Positions 1 through 5,956 of a stretch of DNA of 11,083 nucleotides are shown here, piece after piece. The stretch comes from an uncultured Oscillospiraceae bacterium (GTDB taxonomy: Bacteria; Bacillota; Clostridia; Oscillospirales; Ruminococcaceae). Position 1 is the stretch's first letter; each line of letters opens with the position of its first letter. The stretch is taken from contig USBC01000046.1 in NCBI GenBank assembly GCA_900552845.1, positions 1 through 11,083 of the forward strand. The letters are read 5' to 3'. The translations under genes and the position numbers were made by a program. The notes beneath the pieces were generated by a model, which was not told where the DNA came from, did not search any database, and saw only the letters and a list, made by a program, of their open reading frames with translations.

Positions 1-299
1 ATATTCGTGTTGGGACAGTACTGGAGGCAAAGCCATTCCCCAAAGCCCGACGGCCTGCATATCAGCTGACCGTCGATTTTGGCGCGGAGATCGGTATGAA
101 GCGCTCCTCGGCGCAGATCACCGAGCATTATCGACCGGAGGAGCTGGTTGGAATGCAGGTGCTGGCAGTGGTCAATTTTCCGCCGCGGCAGATCGCCGAT
201 TTTATGAGCGAGGTGCTAGTGCTCGGAACCTATTCCGAGGGCGGAGTGATCCTCATTACGCCGCAGCAGCCTGCTGCCAACGGCGATAAGCTGGGCTGA
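1..299 (+). CDS. csaA: CsaA-like tRNA-binding domain protein, 5' end missing
   Basis: The reading frame is open from the left edge (codons from position 3) to the TGA at 297-299. About 98 residues are visible and only roughly ten N-terminal residues are missing, since CsaA proteins are about 110 residues long. The visible part starts at an IRVGTV motif typical of the EMAP/OB-fold tRNA-binding domain, followed by KSSAQIT-like (here RSSAQITEHY), VVNFPPRQI and FMSEVLVLG, a series characteristic of CsaA. CsaA is a small cytoplasmic dimer related to the C-terminal tRNA-binding domain of methionyl-tRNA synthetase and has been described as a secretion-related chaperone. The first ATG in the window (96) is internal. 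The absence of a synthetase body cannot be verified here, so the tail of a longer protein is possible but less likely. A terminator follows 20 bases downstream. Confidence 0.85.
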   Translation, partial: IRVGTVLEAKPFPKARRPAYQLTVDFGAEIGMKRSSAQITEHYRPEELVGMQVLAVVNFPPRQIADFMSEVLVLGTYSEGGVILITPQQPAANGDKLG

Positions 300-318
300 A
301 CCGAAAATAGAGAAAATG

Positions 319-354
319 GCTTCGACAGGGCAACCTGCCGGAGCTTTTTCTTTT
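319..354 (+). terminator. Rho-independent terminator after csaA
   Basis: An 11-bp stem (319-329 with 334-344, one G-T pair and one mismatch) with a GCAA loop at 330-333 is followed by TTTTTCTTTT. It sits 20 bases after the csaA stop codon and points in the same direction. Confidence 0.8.
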
Positions 355-365
355 GGACAGGGGAG

Positions 366-441
366 GGGCGCAGGCGCTCCGGCGCAGCCGGAGCCGGCGG
401 GCGAAGCCCGCCGAAGCCGCCGTAGGCGGCTGCCTGCGCCC
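366..441. repeat. Folded palindromic element 1 (outer stem plus three GNA-loop hairpins)
   Basis: A 10-bp perfect outer stem (366-375 with 432-441) encloses three perfect hairpins packed almost without spacers. Arm A is 376-383/387-394 with loop GCA, arm B is 395-402/406-413 with loop GAA, and arm C is 415-421/425-431 with loop GTA. Only A414 is unpaired at the junction, so the whole element folds as a four-way junction. All three loops have the form C-GNA-G, known to form unusually stable DNA mini-hairpins. It lies between the convergent csaA and XRE genes, ten bases beyond the XRE stop codon, and could also stop XRE transcription, although no T-run follows on the minus strand. The structure is read directly; its function is unknown. 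It resembles REP/MITE-type repeats in general character. Confidence 0.85.
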
Positions 442-450
442 TGAACCAGC

Positions 451-696
451 CTACTGTCGCCGCAGCACCGTCAGCAGCTCGGCACAGGGTACCGGCTTTT
501 TGGGGCGCGGCGGTAGCGATGGCAAAAGGGCACGCAACCTCCGCTGCGCCTTTGAAGAGGGCAGCCGCAGCCCCCGTTCCAGCATGCCGATTCCACTGGC
601 GGAAAGCCCGCACCTTTCCCCCAGCTCTTTTTGGGTCAGCCCCAGTGTGCGGCGCAGCCGCCGCAGGGTCATGCCATACAGTTCATGTTCTTCCAT
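451..696 (-). CDS. Small XRE-family helix-turn-helix DNA-binding protein
   Basis: This is an 81-residue protein. The start chosen is the ATG at 696-694, preceded by GGAGGA four bases upstream; the frame stays open further upstream to an ATG at 804, but no good ribosome binding site supports those starts. Residues 8-55 form a Cro/C1-type helix-turn-helix: LRRTLGLTQKELGERCGLSA, followed by an SGIGMLERGLRLPS segment, matches the usual LTQ.ELA...G.S...I...E.G pattern. The C-terminal tail is basic and proline-rich (PPRPKKP). Such proteins are cytoplasmic repressors or activators, often acting on the adjacent divergent promoter. Here that would be the SOS-boxed promoter of the 1010 and 1194 genes, making it a plausible local regulator of that pair. 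The gene is bracketed by folded element 1 at its 3' end. A remnant of a mobile element is an alternative explanation. Confidence 0.75.
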   Translation of the reverse strand: MEEHELYGMTLRRLRRTLGLTQKELGERCGLSASGIGMLERGLRLPSSKAQRRLRALLPSLPPRPKKPVPCAELLTVLRRQ

Positions 697-783
697 TGTT
701 CCTCCATTTCGCTCTCTTTGGTTTTTGAACATTTTTGCGGGGAACAACTCCCGTTCCCCTGTAAAAAACCCTTGGGATAGCTT

Positions 784-811
784 ATCGTAGTGATTTTTTT
801 GCAAATGTCAA
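784..811 (-). promoter_or_regulatory. SigA-type promoter for the XRE gene
   Basis: On the minus strand a perfect TTGACA (811-806) is followed after 16 bases by TACGAT (789-784). Transcription would begin near 777, about 80 bases before the XRE start codon. The rest of the 697-1009 intergenic region holds the divergent plus-strand promoter and LexA-type box; I see no gene in it. Confidence 0.55.
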
Positions 812-892
812 GCCTTTCGACAAAAAATAATCTTCCAAAAATCGGAACGAAAATTTGTAGACCCGTTTATGGGACGAATTTGCCAAAAACGG

Positions 893-921
893 TTGACAGA
901 ACAGAAAAAGCAGGGTACGCT
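893..921 (+). promoter_or_regulatory. SigA-type promoter for the SOS-boxed gene pair
   Basis: A perfect TTGACA (893-898) with 17-bp spacing precedes a weak -10, TACGCT (916-921). The predicted start is near 928, leaving a leader of about 80 bases before the ATG at 1010. The weak -10 fits a tightly controlled promoter. Confidence 0.5.
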
Positions 922-930
922 GAGTATTAC

Positions 931-946
931 AAGAACAAATGTTCTT
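931..946. promoter_or_regulatory. LexA-type (SOS) operator
   Basis: A perfect 7-2-7 inverted repeat, AAGAACA-AA-TGTTCTT, lies directly after the predicted transcription start. Its centre GAACAAATGTTC fits the core of the Gram-positive LexA (DinR) box, GAACRNRYGTTY; the outermost base pair deviates from consensus. A LexA dimer bound here would block transcription of the downstream pair. The neighbouring XRE protein is an alternative binder. Confidence 0.6.
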
Positions 947-1009
947 TCGCGGGGCCCTTTCCCGCTGCCGCTACCAAACCATCGTGAGGAGTAAGAGAGG
1001 ATCGAGAAA

Positions 1010-1210
1010 ATGTTGGGAATGACCGAATTGGCAGGGGAGTATCACCGCAGCGTGGAGCTGTTGGAGGATCGACTGTCCCAGCTCAAAGAGGAGATCAAAC
1101 TCGCACGCGGACCGCATTATTTTGACCTGAAAAGACGCATCGAGCTGCTGCGGTTCGAGCTTGCTGACACCAGAGAAACGGAGAGGATACTGCATGATTA
1201 TTACAACTAA
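1010..1210 (+). CDS. Small helical (coiled-coil-like) protein, probable SOS-controlled
   Basis: A 66-residue protein of unknown function. The ATG at 1010 is preceded by AGAGAGGA with eight bases of spacing; an ATG at 1019 is an alternative start. The sequence is rich in Glu, Arg, Leu and Lys and shows two amphipathic helical stretches (about residues 5-32 and 38-64) separated by a short break around ARGPHYF, suggesting a helical hairpin that could bind a partner. There is no signal peptide or membrane segment, so it is probably cytoplasmic. It is the first gene after the LexA-type box and overlaps the next gene by 17 bases, implying translational coupling. Its most likely partner is therefore the sigma-like protein encoded next. 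I do not recognise a named family. Confidence 0.7.
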   Translation: MLGMTELAGEYHRSVELLEDRLSQLKEEIKLARGPHYFDLKRRIELLRFELADTRETERILHDYYN

Positions 1211-1553
1211 GGCACCTTATCGTACCTGCGGGCACGCAGGTCGGCTGCAAACCTTTGCAACAATGGATTACTTTGTACCGGTGGAGATGGAGGAGGATTG
1301 CCCGGAGCGGGAGGCGCTGCGCCGTTTATTGCGGTATGGCTGTGCGCGCTGCCTGGACGCCCGCGAGAGAGAATTGATCCGGTTGCGGTATGAGGAGGGA
1401 AAGCCCCTAAAAGTCATTGCAGCGAGGGATGGACGGTCGGTATCGGCGGTGAGCCGCAAGCTGCGTACGGCACGAAACAAGCTGTATCGCTTTACAGCGG
1501 ACGCGGGGGAGATTGGGGAGCTATGCGATCTGCTGCGCCGCCAGCTATGCTGA
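1194..1553 (+). CDS. Sigma-70 region-4-like helix-turn-helix protein
   Basis: A 119-residue protein starting at ATG 1194, with AGAGGA six bases upstream; the start overlaps the end of the 1010 gene. An in-frame ATG at 1263 lacks a ribosome binding site. Residues about 57-98 (RERELIRLRYEEGKPLKVIA, then a SVSAVSRKLRTARNKLYR stretch) match a sigma-70 region 4 / LuxR-like helix-turn-helix, the part that reads -35 elements. There is no room for a region 2, so it is not a complete sigma factor. Seven cysteines are present (residues 12, 36, 50, 53, 111 and 119, the last being the C-terminus; C12 pairs with H14 in a CGH motif), including a C-x2-C at 50-53, which may bind metal; I count six cysteines plus that histidine as possible ligands. 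It may be an auxiliary transcription regulator controlled by DNA damage through the upstream LexA-type box. Similar short proteins occur in prophages and integrative elements of Clostridia. Confidence 0.7.
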   Translation: MIITTKAPYRTCGHAGRLQTFATMDYFVPVEMEEDCPEREALRRLLRYGCARCLDARERELIRLRYEEGKPLKVIAARDGRSVSAVSRKLRTARNKLYRFTADAGEIGELCDLLRRQLC

Positions 1554-1620
1554 AGAGGACGAAAACCTGCGACATTACGGCGCAGTCGGGCATTTTGAGA
1601 AGGAGAGCTTTGCCCGGCTC

Positions 1621-1713
1621 CGGAATTCGCCCCGCAGGGCGTCGGTGCCCGCGGCACCGACGGAGCGGGCAACGCCCGCAGGCTGCGTAGCAGCCCCTGC
1701 GGGGCGAATTCCG
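1621..1713. repeat. Folded palindromic element 2 (outer stem plus three hairpins)
   Basis: The outer arms 1621-1639 and 1695-1713 are perfectly complementary over 19 bp. Inside are arm A (1640-1649/1653-1662, loop CGC, 10 bp), arm B (1665-1670/1674-1679, loop AAC, 6 bp) and arm C (1681-1686/1690-1695, loop GTA, 6 bp, whose last pair competes with the innermost outer pair). The plan matches element 1: outer stem, three arms, three-base loops, GCGGGC/GCCCGC in arm B and GTA in arm C, in the same orientation. The sequences differ while pairing is kept. It lies in the 1554-1857 gap between the sigma-like gene and blaI. There is no T-run, so it is not a standard terminator. Apart from this element and the blaI promoter I see no gene in the gap. 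Confidence 0.85.
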
Positions 1714-1787
1714 CTGTATGGAACAGGAAAGGGAAGAGGAGACAGAACCGGAAATTCAAAGATTGTTTTTCCTCCGCGGAAAGCGTA

Positions 1788-1816
1788 TTGACAGAAACAT
1801 TCTACAATGATAGAAT
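1788..1816 (+). promoter_or_regulatory. SigA-type promoter of the blaI-M56-lipoprotein operon
   Basis: A perfect TTGACA (1788-1793), 17 bases of spacing and TAGAAT (1811-1816) make a strong promoter. The predicted start near 1823 leaves a leader of about 35 bases before the blaI ATG. Confidence 0.8.
1799..1816. promoter_or_regulatory. Probable BlaI-family operator dyad
   Basis: A perfect inverted repeat, ATTCTA (1799-1804) and TAGAAT (1811-1816) with a 6-base spacer, covers the -10 box. BlaI/MecI proteins bind such dyads as dimers and repress their own operon, so this is the obvious autoregulatory site. Binding by this BlaI is inference. Confidence 0.6.
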
Positions 1817-1857
1817 ATGAAAGAAGATTAAACTGACAGAAGCTGGAGGAATACACG

Positions 1858-2256
1858 ATGAGACTGCCTGAGAAAAAACTATCTGATGCCGAGCTGGATG
1901 TAATGCTGGCTGTTTGGCAAAGCCCGCCGCCGATACAGCGCGGTGATCTGGAGGAACAACTGAAAAGCCACAACTGGGCGGATACCACTGTGCTTACGCT
2001 GCTTTCCAAGCTGGTGGAAAAGGGCTATCTTTCGCTGGAACGGCAGGGACGGCGGAACCTGTATTACCCGCTGGTAAGCGAGGCAGACTATCGCACCTGG
2101 GCCAACCGCAGCTTTTTGGGAAAAATGTACCAATCCTCCCTCCGCCGCATGGTGGCTTCGCTGGTGGAAAGCCAAGACTTGACCGACAGCGATTTGCAGG
2201 AATTGGAGGAGTTCATTACCGAGCAGCGTGCTGCCCGCGAAAAAGAGAGGAGCTAA
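1858..2256 (+). CDS. blaI: BlaI/MecI/CopY-family transcriptional repressor
   Basis: A 132-residue cytoplasmic repressor, the usual family length, with GGAGGA seven bases before its ATG. Residues 8-75 form the winged helix: LSDAELDVMLAVWQ, the recognition helix around TTVLTLLSKLVEKGYL, and a wing at RQGRRNLYYPLV. Residues 78-125 are the helical dimerisation part. In the classical system the signal-activated BlaR1 protease leads to cleavage of BlaI between Asn and Phe in the C-terminal domain; no Asn-Phe pair occurs here, so inactivation would have to use another site. The gene is followed three bases later by the M56 protease gene, the standard BlaI-BlaR1 pairing, and a dyad overlaps the promoter -10. 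The symbol names the family only; no beta-lactamase is nearby, so the regulated process is unknown. Confidence 0.9.
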   Translation: MRLPEKKLSDAELDVMLAVWQSPPPIQRGDLEEQLKSHNWADTTVLTLLSKLVEKGYLSLERQGRRNLYYPLVSEADYRTWANRSFLGKMYQSSLRRMVASLVESQDLTDSDLQELEEFITEQRAAREKERS

Positions 2257-2259
2257 CCC

Positions 2260-5200
2260 ATGGAACGACTGATGATCGCATTGCTGGAGCTTTCTCTGCC
2301 AATGGCGGTAGTGATTGCCGTGCTGCTGGCGGCAGGACCGCTGCTGGGGCGCCGCTTTACGGCTCGCTGGCGGTACTGGGCGTGGCTGCTCATTGCAGTA
2401 CGGCTGCTGCTGCCCATTGGCATTAGCCTGCCGCAGCCGGTAGTTACCCTGCCACAGCCGCAGGTGGATTTTTCTTATCCGGTGCGGGAGGTTGAACCGA
2501 TAAGCCCAACTCCCACCGGTGACCCGATATTGGTATTGCCCGGCGATGACGAAAGCGATCCGTACCAACAGATCGGGGCGGAAACAACTGCCCCGACCGT
2601 ACCGGACGCCGTGAGCGCCGATCCGGTGTTCCGGCCGAATCAGCCGCAGCCGGTGCCGTCCCGAACCGTTACGGCGATGGAACTGACGGGCTGGTGCTGG
2701 GCAGCAGGCACGCTGCTGTTCCTGCTGTGGCAGGGGGTCAGCTACCTGCTGCTGCGGCGGAAGCTGCGGCGCAGTAGCCGCCTTGTTACCGAGGAGAAAA
2801 TACTGGCGCTACTGGAAAAGGAAACTGCCGCAGTGGGGCTGCAAAAGGTTTTGCCGATTTACACAGCGGAGATAGGCAGCCCGATGATTGTAGGGGCGGC
2901 AAAGCCCGTTCTGCTGCTGCCGGAGATCAGCTTTACCGAGGAGCAGCTTTCGCTGGTGTTCCGGCATGAGCTGACTCACTACCGGCGGAGAGATATTTGG
3001 TATAAGCTGCTGCTGATGCTTGCCAATGCCGTCCATTGGTTCAACCCGATGGTGTGGTTGATGGTGCGCGCTGCCGATCGTGATCTGGAGCTTTCCTGCG
3101 ATGAGGCAGTCGTCAACGGGAAAAATGAGGAATACCGGGAAGAATACGGACGCTGCCTGCTGGCGGTTGTCCGTGCCGGCATGAACCGCCGCACCTTGTT
3201 TACCACCAACTTTTACAGCGGAAAAAAGACGCTGAAAAACCGCCTTTCCACGATTCTTGATATGACCCCCAAAAGCCGCGGAACGCTGGCATTCATGGCG
3301 CTGCTGCTGGCGGCGACCGTTGCCGGTTCGCTGGTGGCATGTACCCCCGGCGGCGACCCCGGCAGGGCACACGGCATCGACCTTTCCGATATGGATGCGG
3401 TGAGCCTGGAATATATTGCGCCGCTGGCGGCGATGGGCGACAGCGTCTACTGGGCCGACATCGAACGGCTGGACGCCGTTTTGCTGCTGCAATATGCAAG
3501 CTACGAGCTGTACGGCTATAAGGGCGGGGAAAATCTGGAGCTTTCCTCCCTGTACGGCGGGGAGCCCGCCAAGCGCACCGAGCTGGAGGCGCTGCACCGG
3601 GACGACGGCTTTTATCATCTGCCGAAGGCGGAGGTCTATGCCGTCATCAAAAAGCATTTTGCGGTGGATGATGCCTACCTGAATGCCTGCATGAAAAGGC
3701 GTCTGGCCGATGACGGGAATTCCATCATCGTCAGTGCGTGGGAAATGCGGGAGCAGTGCTTTGCCTATGCGAAGGAGGCCACCCGCCGGGATGATCTTCT
3801 CAAGATCCGGTACGGCATGTACGAGGTGCAGCCCGGTGATGAGGAGAGCATCACGGCGGATCGGGCGGCCTACGCCGAAAGCCATGAAGCGACGGGGACT
3901 TATGCCATTACCATCCGGCTCACCAAGGAGGGCTGGGTTTATGTCAGTCGGGATTTCGGCTATGAAGAGGTGACGCTGCCGAGGCCGGAGGGCGAGCCGG
4001 AGCCGGTGGACCTGCTGCAATCCAAAAAGGTGCAGCAGTGCCTGGCCGGGGAGGGCTACAACGCCGAGGGCTGGACGCTTCTGGGCAGCCGGAGCATTTA
4101 CACCCCGATGAAGGACTTTATCCCGCGGGAGGACACTGACGACTTCTATACCGTGACCGGCTGGAACGAAAACCAGGTGAGCATCTACCGGACGGCGAAG
4201 GGCTATGCCATGCTGTACCGGGAAAAAATCCCGAACGGCTTTTCCGGCGGGACCGAGGCCCCTGTTGTGACCAAATGGAATGAAAGCATTTCGGTGAATA
4301 CCATGACGACGGAGGAGGCAAAGCCCTTTGATTTCGGGGATATGGTCATCGAAATGGATGATGCGACCAACGGCTATACCCTGTACAGCCCCGGCACCGA
4401 TTGCAGCATTTTGATGTGCGGTGAGTGGGAGTGGTGCACCGCAGTAGTGGAGCACAGCGGCAGCACCCCCCGCTTTGTGAACCGCCGGGTCTTTCTGGGC
4501 GATAATATCAATGACCGCTATTCCCTGCTGATGCACAGCCGCACGGAGGACAAGGGACTGGTGAGCGATTATTACGCCTATGACCGTGAGACCCGCCGGC
4601 TGACGCCGATCCCCACAGACAGCGGGGACTATTGCTCGAACATCAGGGGGAGCGATACGCTGTTCCGGGTGCAGAAGGAGGACGGCAGCGCCTTGAGCAT
4701 TTACAGCGCGGCCAACCCCGAAGCCCCGCTTGCGACCTTTGATAAGACCAATCTGCCGCTGGACGGCAATGACAGTGTGAATATCGACTGGGTATACAGC
4801 GATGACCGAGGCGGCAATATGCTGGCGCTGATCTATTATCCCTACCGTGCGGCGGATATTTCCGATGAGTGGTACGGCTACCAATTGAGCAGCTACCACT
4901 GGAAGGTGCTGCCCATGACGATGGAGAATAACACCGTGATACCGGGCGAGGTGCTGACCCTGCCGCAGCGGGTGCCCCGAAATTATTGGGGCAGCGGCGA
5001 TATGGGTGAGGTCATCGTGCGGGACGGGCTGATGTATTACAGCAACTACTACGATGAAAACGGCAGCGATAAGCTGGAGGACGGCAGCCGCCGGTGGGAA
5101 AAGTGGTGCCTGAACCTGACCACCGGCCAGGCCCGGATGACCTACACCAATGACCCGATCGCCACCTCCTATGATGATGAGAATTTCATTGCCAAGGCCA

Positions 5201-5940
5201 AGGCGATGGGCTATACCGATGAGATGCTGATGGTCATGAGGGACTCCCGCGTGGCGGCCGATAATGTACTGACCGGCAACGGCACCGGCAGCGGCAGCGA
5301 GGATTTCTATTCCCCGGGCATTCAATACCGGGCATACAGCCGCACCCTCAACAAAGATTACGACAAGTCAATGGTGGTGCTGCTGGACAGCAGCGGCAGT
5401 ATGCGGGTGGTACCGCAGGTGTGGAACGACGGCTATGGCTTCCAGGGGAGCAACTGTGCCTTTACTAAACTGGGCTTTACCGCAGAGGGACTGCTGTGGG
5501 TCAGCGACGACCGGGGTGTCTATTACTACGACCCGGCGACCATTATGGCGGTGGCGGAGGACCGCAGTCCCGTTTACAGCTGGAGCCCCAGTGAACTGGT
5601 AACCGGAGATGACATTCCCTATGTGATGCTGGTAAGAGGCTACCGGGCAGAGAAGAGGATCGCTGTCCTCTGGTCGACCTTGCCGGCAGACTGGGACGGC
5701 TGGAGCATGCTGCCCGGGGATACGACCATTCACGCGGCGGTGCTGGATAGCACCGGACAGCTGCAAAATGACTGGGATACCAAGATCAATCCGGGATGTT
5801 ACGAAGAGGGCGGACCGGTTCGCATTTACAGCAATGAGCAGAAGGACGGCTACCTGTGCTTCTATGTAGACAGCAAACACGGCACGGATGGTGCAAGGTA
5901 CGAGCTGAACCTTGCGACCGGTGAAGTGAACAGAACCTAA
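2260..5940 (+). CDS. M56 (BlaR1-type) membrane metalloprotease fused to a long extracellular sensor region
   Basis: A 1226-residue integral membrane protein; AGAGGAG lies just before the ATG and the gap from blaI is three bases. Membrane segments are at about 7-29, 37-56, 142-165, 248-270 and 341-361. The M56 zinc protease core has HELTH at 236-240 and ELSCDE at 277-282, the latter supplying the third zinc ligand. A Pro-rich loop lies at 57-139. The last membrane segment ends in LVAC, after which about 865 residues should face outwards. In these, module A (about 378-575) resembles the middle of the next lipoprotein, and module B (965-1226) resembles the lipoprotein encoded at 8592. Most M56 proteins are far shorter. 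By analogy with BlaR1, binding outside would activate the cytoplasmic protease and relieve BlaI repression. No penicillin-binding SxxK domain is recognisable, so the ligand is unknown. Confidence 0.88.
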   Translation: MERLMIALLELSLPMAVVIAVLLAAGPLLGRRFTARWRYWAWLLIAVRLLLPIGISLPQPVVTLPQPQVDFSYPVREVEPISPTPTGDPILVLPGDDESDPYQQIGAETTAPTVPDAVSADPVFRPNQPQPVPSRTVTAMELTGWCWAAGTLLFLLWQGVSYLLLRRKLRRSSRLVTEEKILALLEKETAAVGLQKVLPIYTAEIGSPMIVGAAKPVLLLPEISFTEEQLSLVFRHELTHYRRRDIWYKLLLMLANAVHWFNPMVWLMVRAADRDLELSCDEAVVNGKNEEYREEYGRCLLAVVRAGMNRRTLFTTNFYSGKKTLKNRLSTILDMTPKSRGTLAFMALLLAATVAGSLVACTPGGDPGRAHGIDLSDMDAVSLEYIAPLAAMGDSVYWADIERLDAVLLLQYASYELYGYKGGENLELSSLYGGEPAKRTELEALHRDDGFYHLPKAEVYAVIKKHFAVDDAYLNACMKRRLADDGNSIIVSAWEMREQCFAYAKEATRRDDLLKIRYGMYEVQPGDEESITADRAAYAESHEATGTYAITIRLTKEGWVYVSRDFGYEEVTLPRPEGEPEPVDLLQSKKVQQCLAGEGYNAEGWTLLGSRSIYTPMKDFIPREDTDDFYTVTGWNENQVSIYRTAKGYAMLYREKIPNGFSGGTEAPVVTKWNESISVNTMTTEEAKPFDFGDMVIEMDDATNGYTLYSPGTDCSILMCGEWEWCTAVVEHSGSTPRFVNRRVFLGDNINDRYSLLMHSRTEDKGLVSDYYAYDRETRRLTPIPTDSGDYCSNIRGSDTLFRVQKEDGSALSIYSAANPEAPLATFDKTNLPLDGNDSVNIDWVYSDDRGGNMLALIYYPYRAADISDEWYGYQLSSYHWKVLPMTMENNTVIPGEVLTLPQRVPRNYWGSGDMGEVIVRDGLMYYSNYYDENGSDKLEDGSRRWEKWCLNLTTGQARMTYTNDPIATSYDDENFIAKAKAMGYTDEMLMVMRDSRVAADNVLTGNGTGSGSEDFYSPGIQYRAYSRTLNKDYDKSMVVLLDSSGSMRVVPQVWNDGYGFQGSNCAFTKLGFTAEGLLWVSDDRGVYYYDPATIMAVAEDRSPVYSWSPSELVTGDDIPYVMLVRGYRAEKRIAVLWSTLPADWDGWSMLPGDTTIHAAVLDSTGQLQNDWDTKINPGCYEEGGPVRIYSNEQKDGYLCFYVDSKHGTDGARYELNLATGEVNRT

Positions 5941-5956
5941 AGGAGGACAAAAAACC

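Noticed and set aside
366..441. Reading folded element 1 as a tRNA or CRISPR repeat
   Set aside because: The cloverleaf-like outline lacks anticodon and T-loop sequences, all loops have three bases, and there are no regularly spaced direct repeats with spacers.
353..790. A 145-codon plus-strand open frame over folded element 1 and the XRE gene
   Set aside because: It runs through the palindromic element and antisense to the XRE gene, has an Arg/Ser/Pro-rich composition typical of shadow frames, and has no ribosome binding site.
1513..1791. A 92-codon plus-strand open frame across folded element 2
   Set aside because: It translates through the inverted repeat and the blaI promoter, overlaps the sigma-like gene and lacks a ribosome binding site.
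2809..5325. An 838-codon open frame on the minus strand opposite the M56 gene
   Set aside because: It is the reverse-strand shadow of a GC-rich coding sequence: it lacks a ribosome binding site, its composition is His/Gly/Ala/Val-rich and low complexity, and no domain is recognisable, whereas the plus strand encodes a clear M56 protein.
3340..5937. A penicillin-binding sensor domain in the M56 protein
   Set aside because: I found no convincing SxxK-SxN-KTG series; the region is beta-rich and resembles the neighbouring lipoproteins instead.
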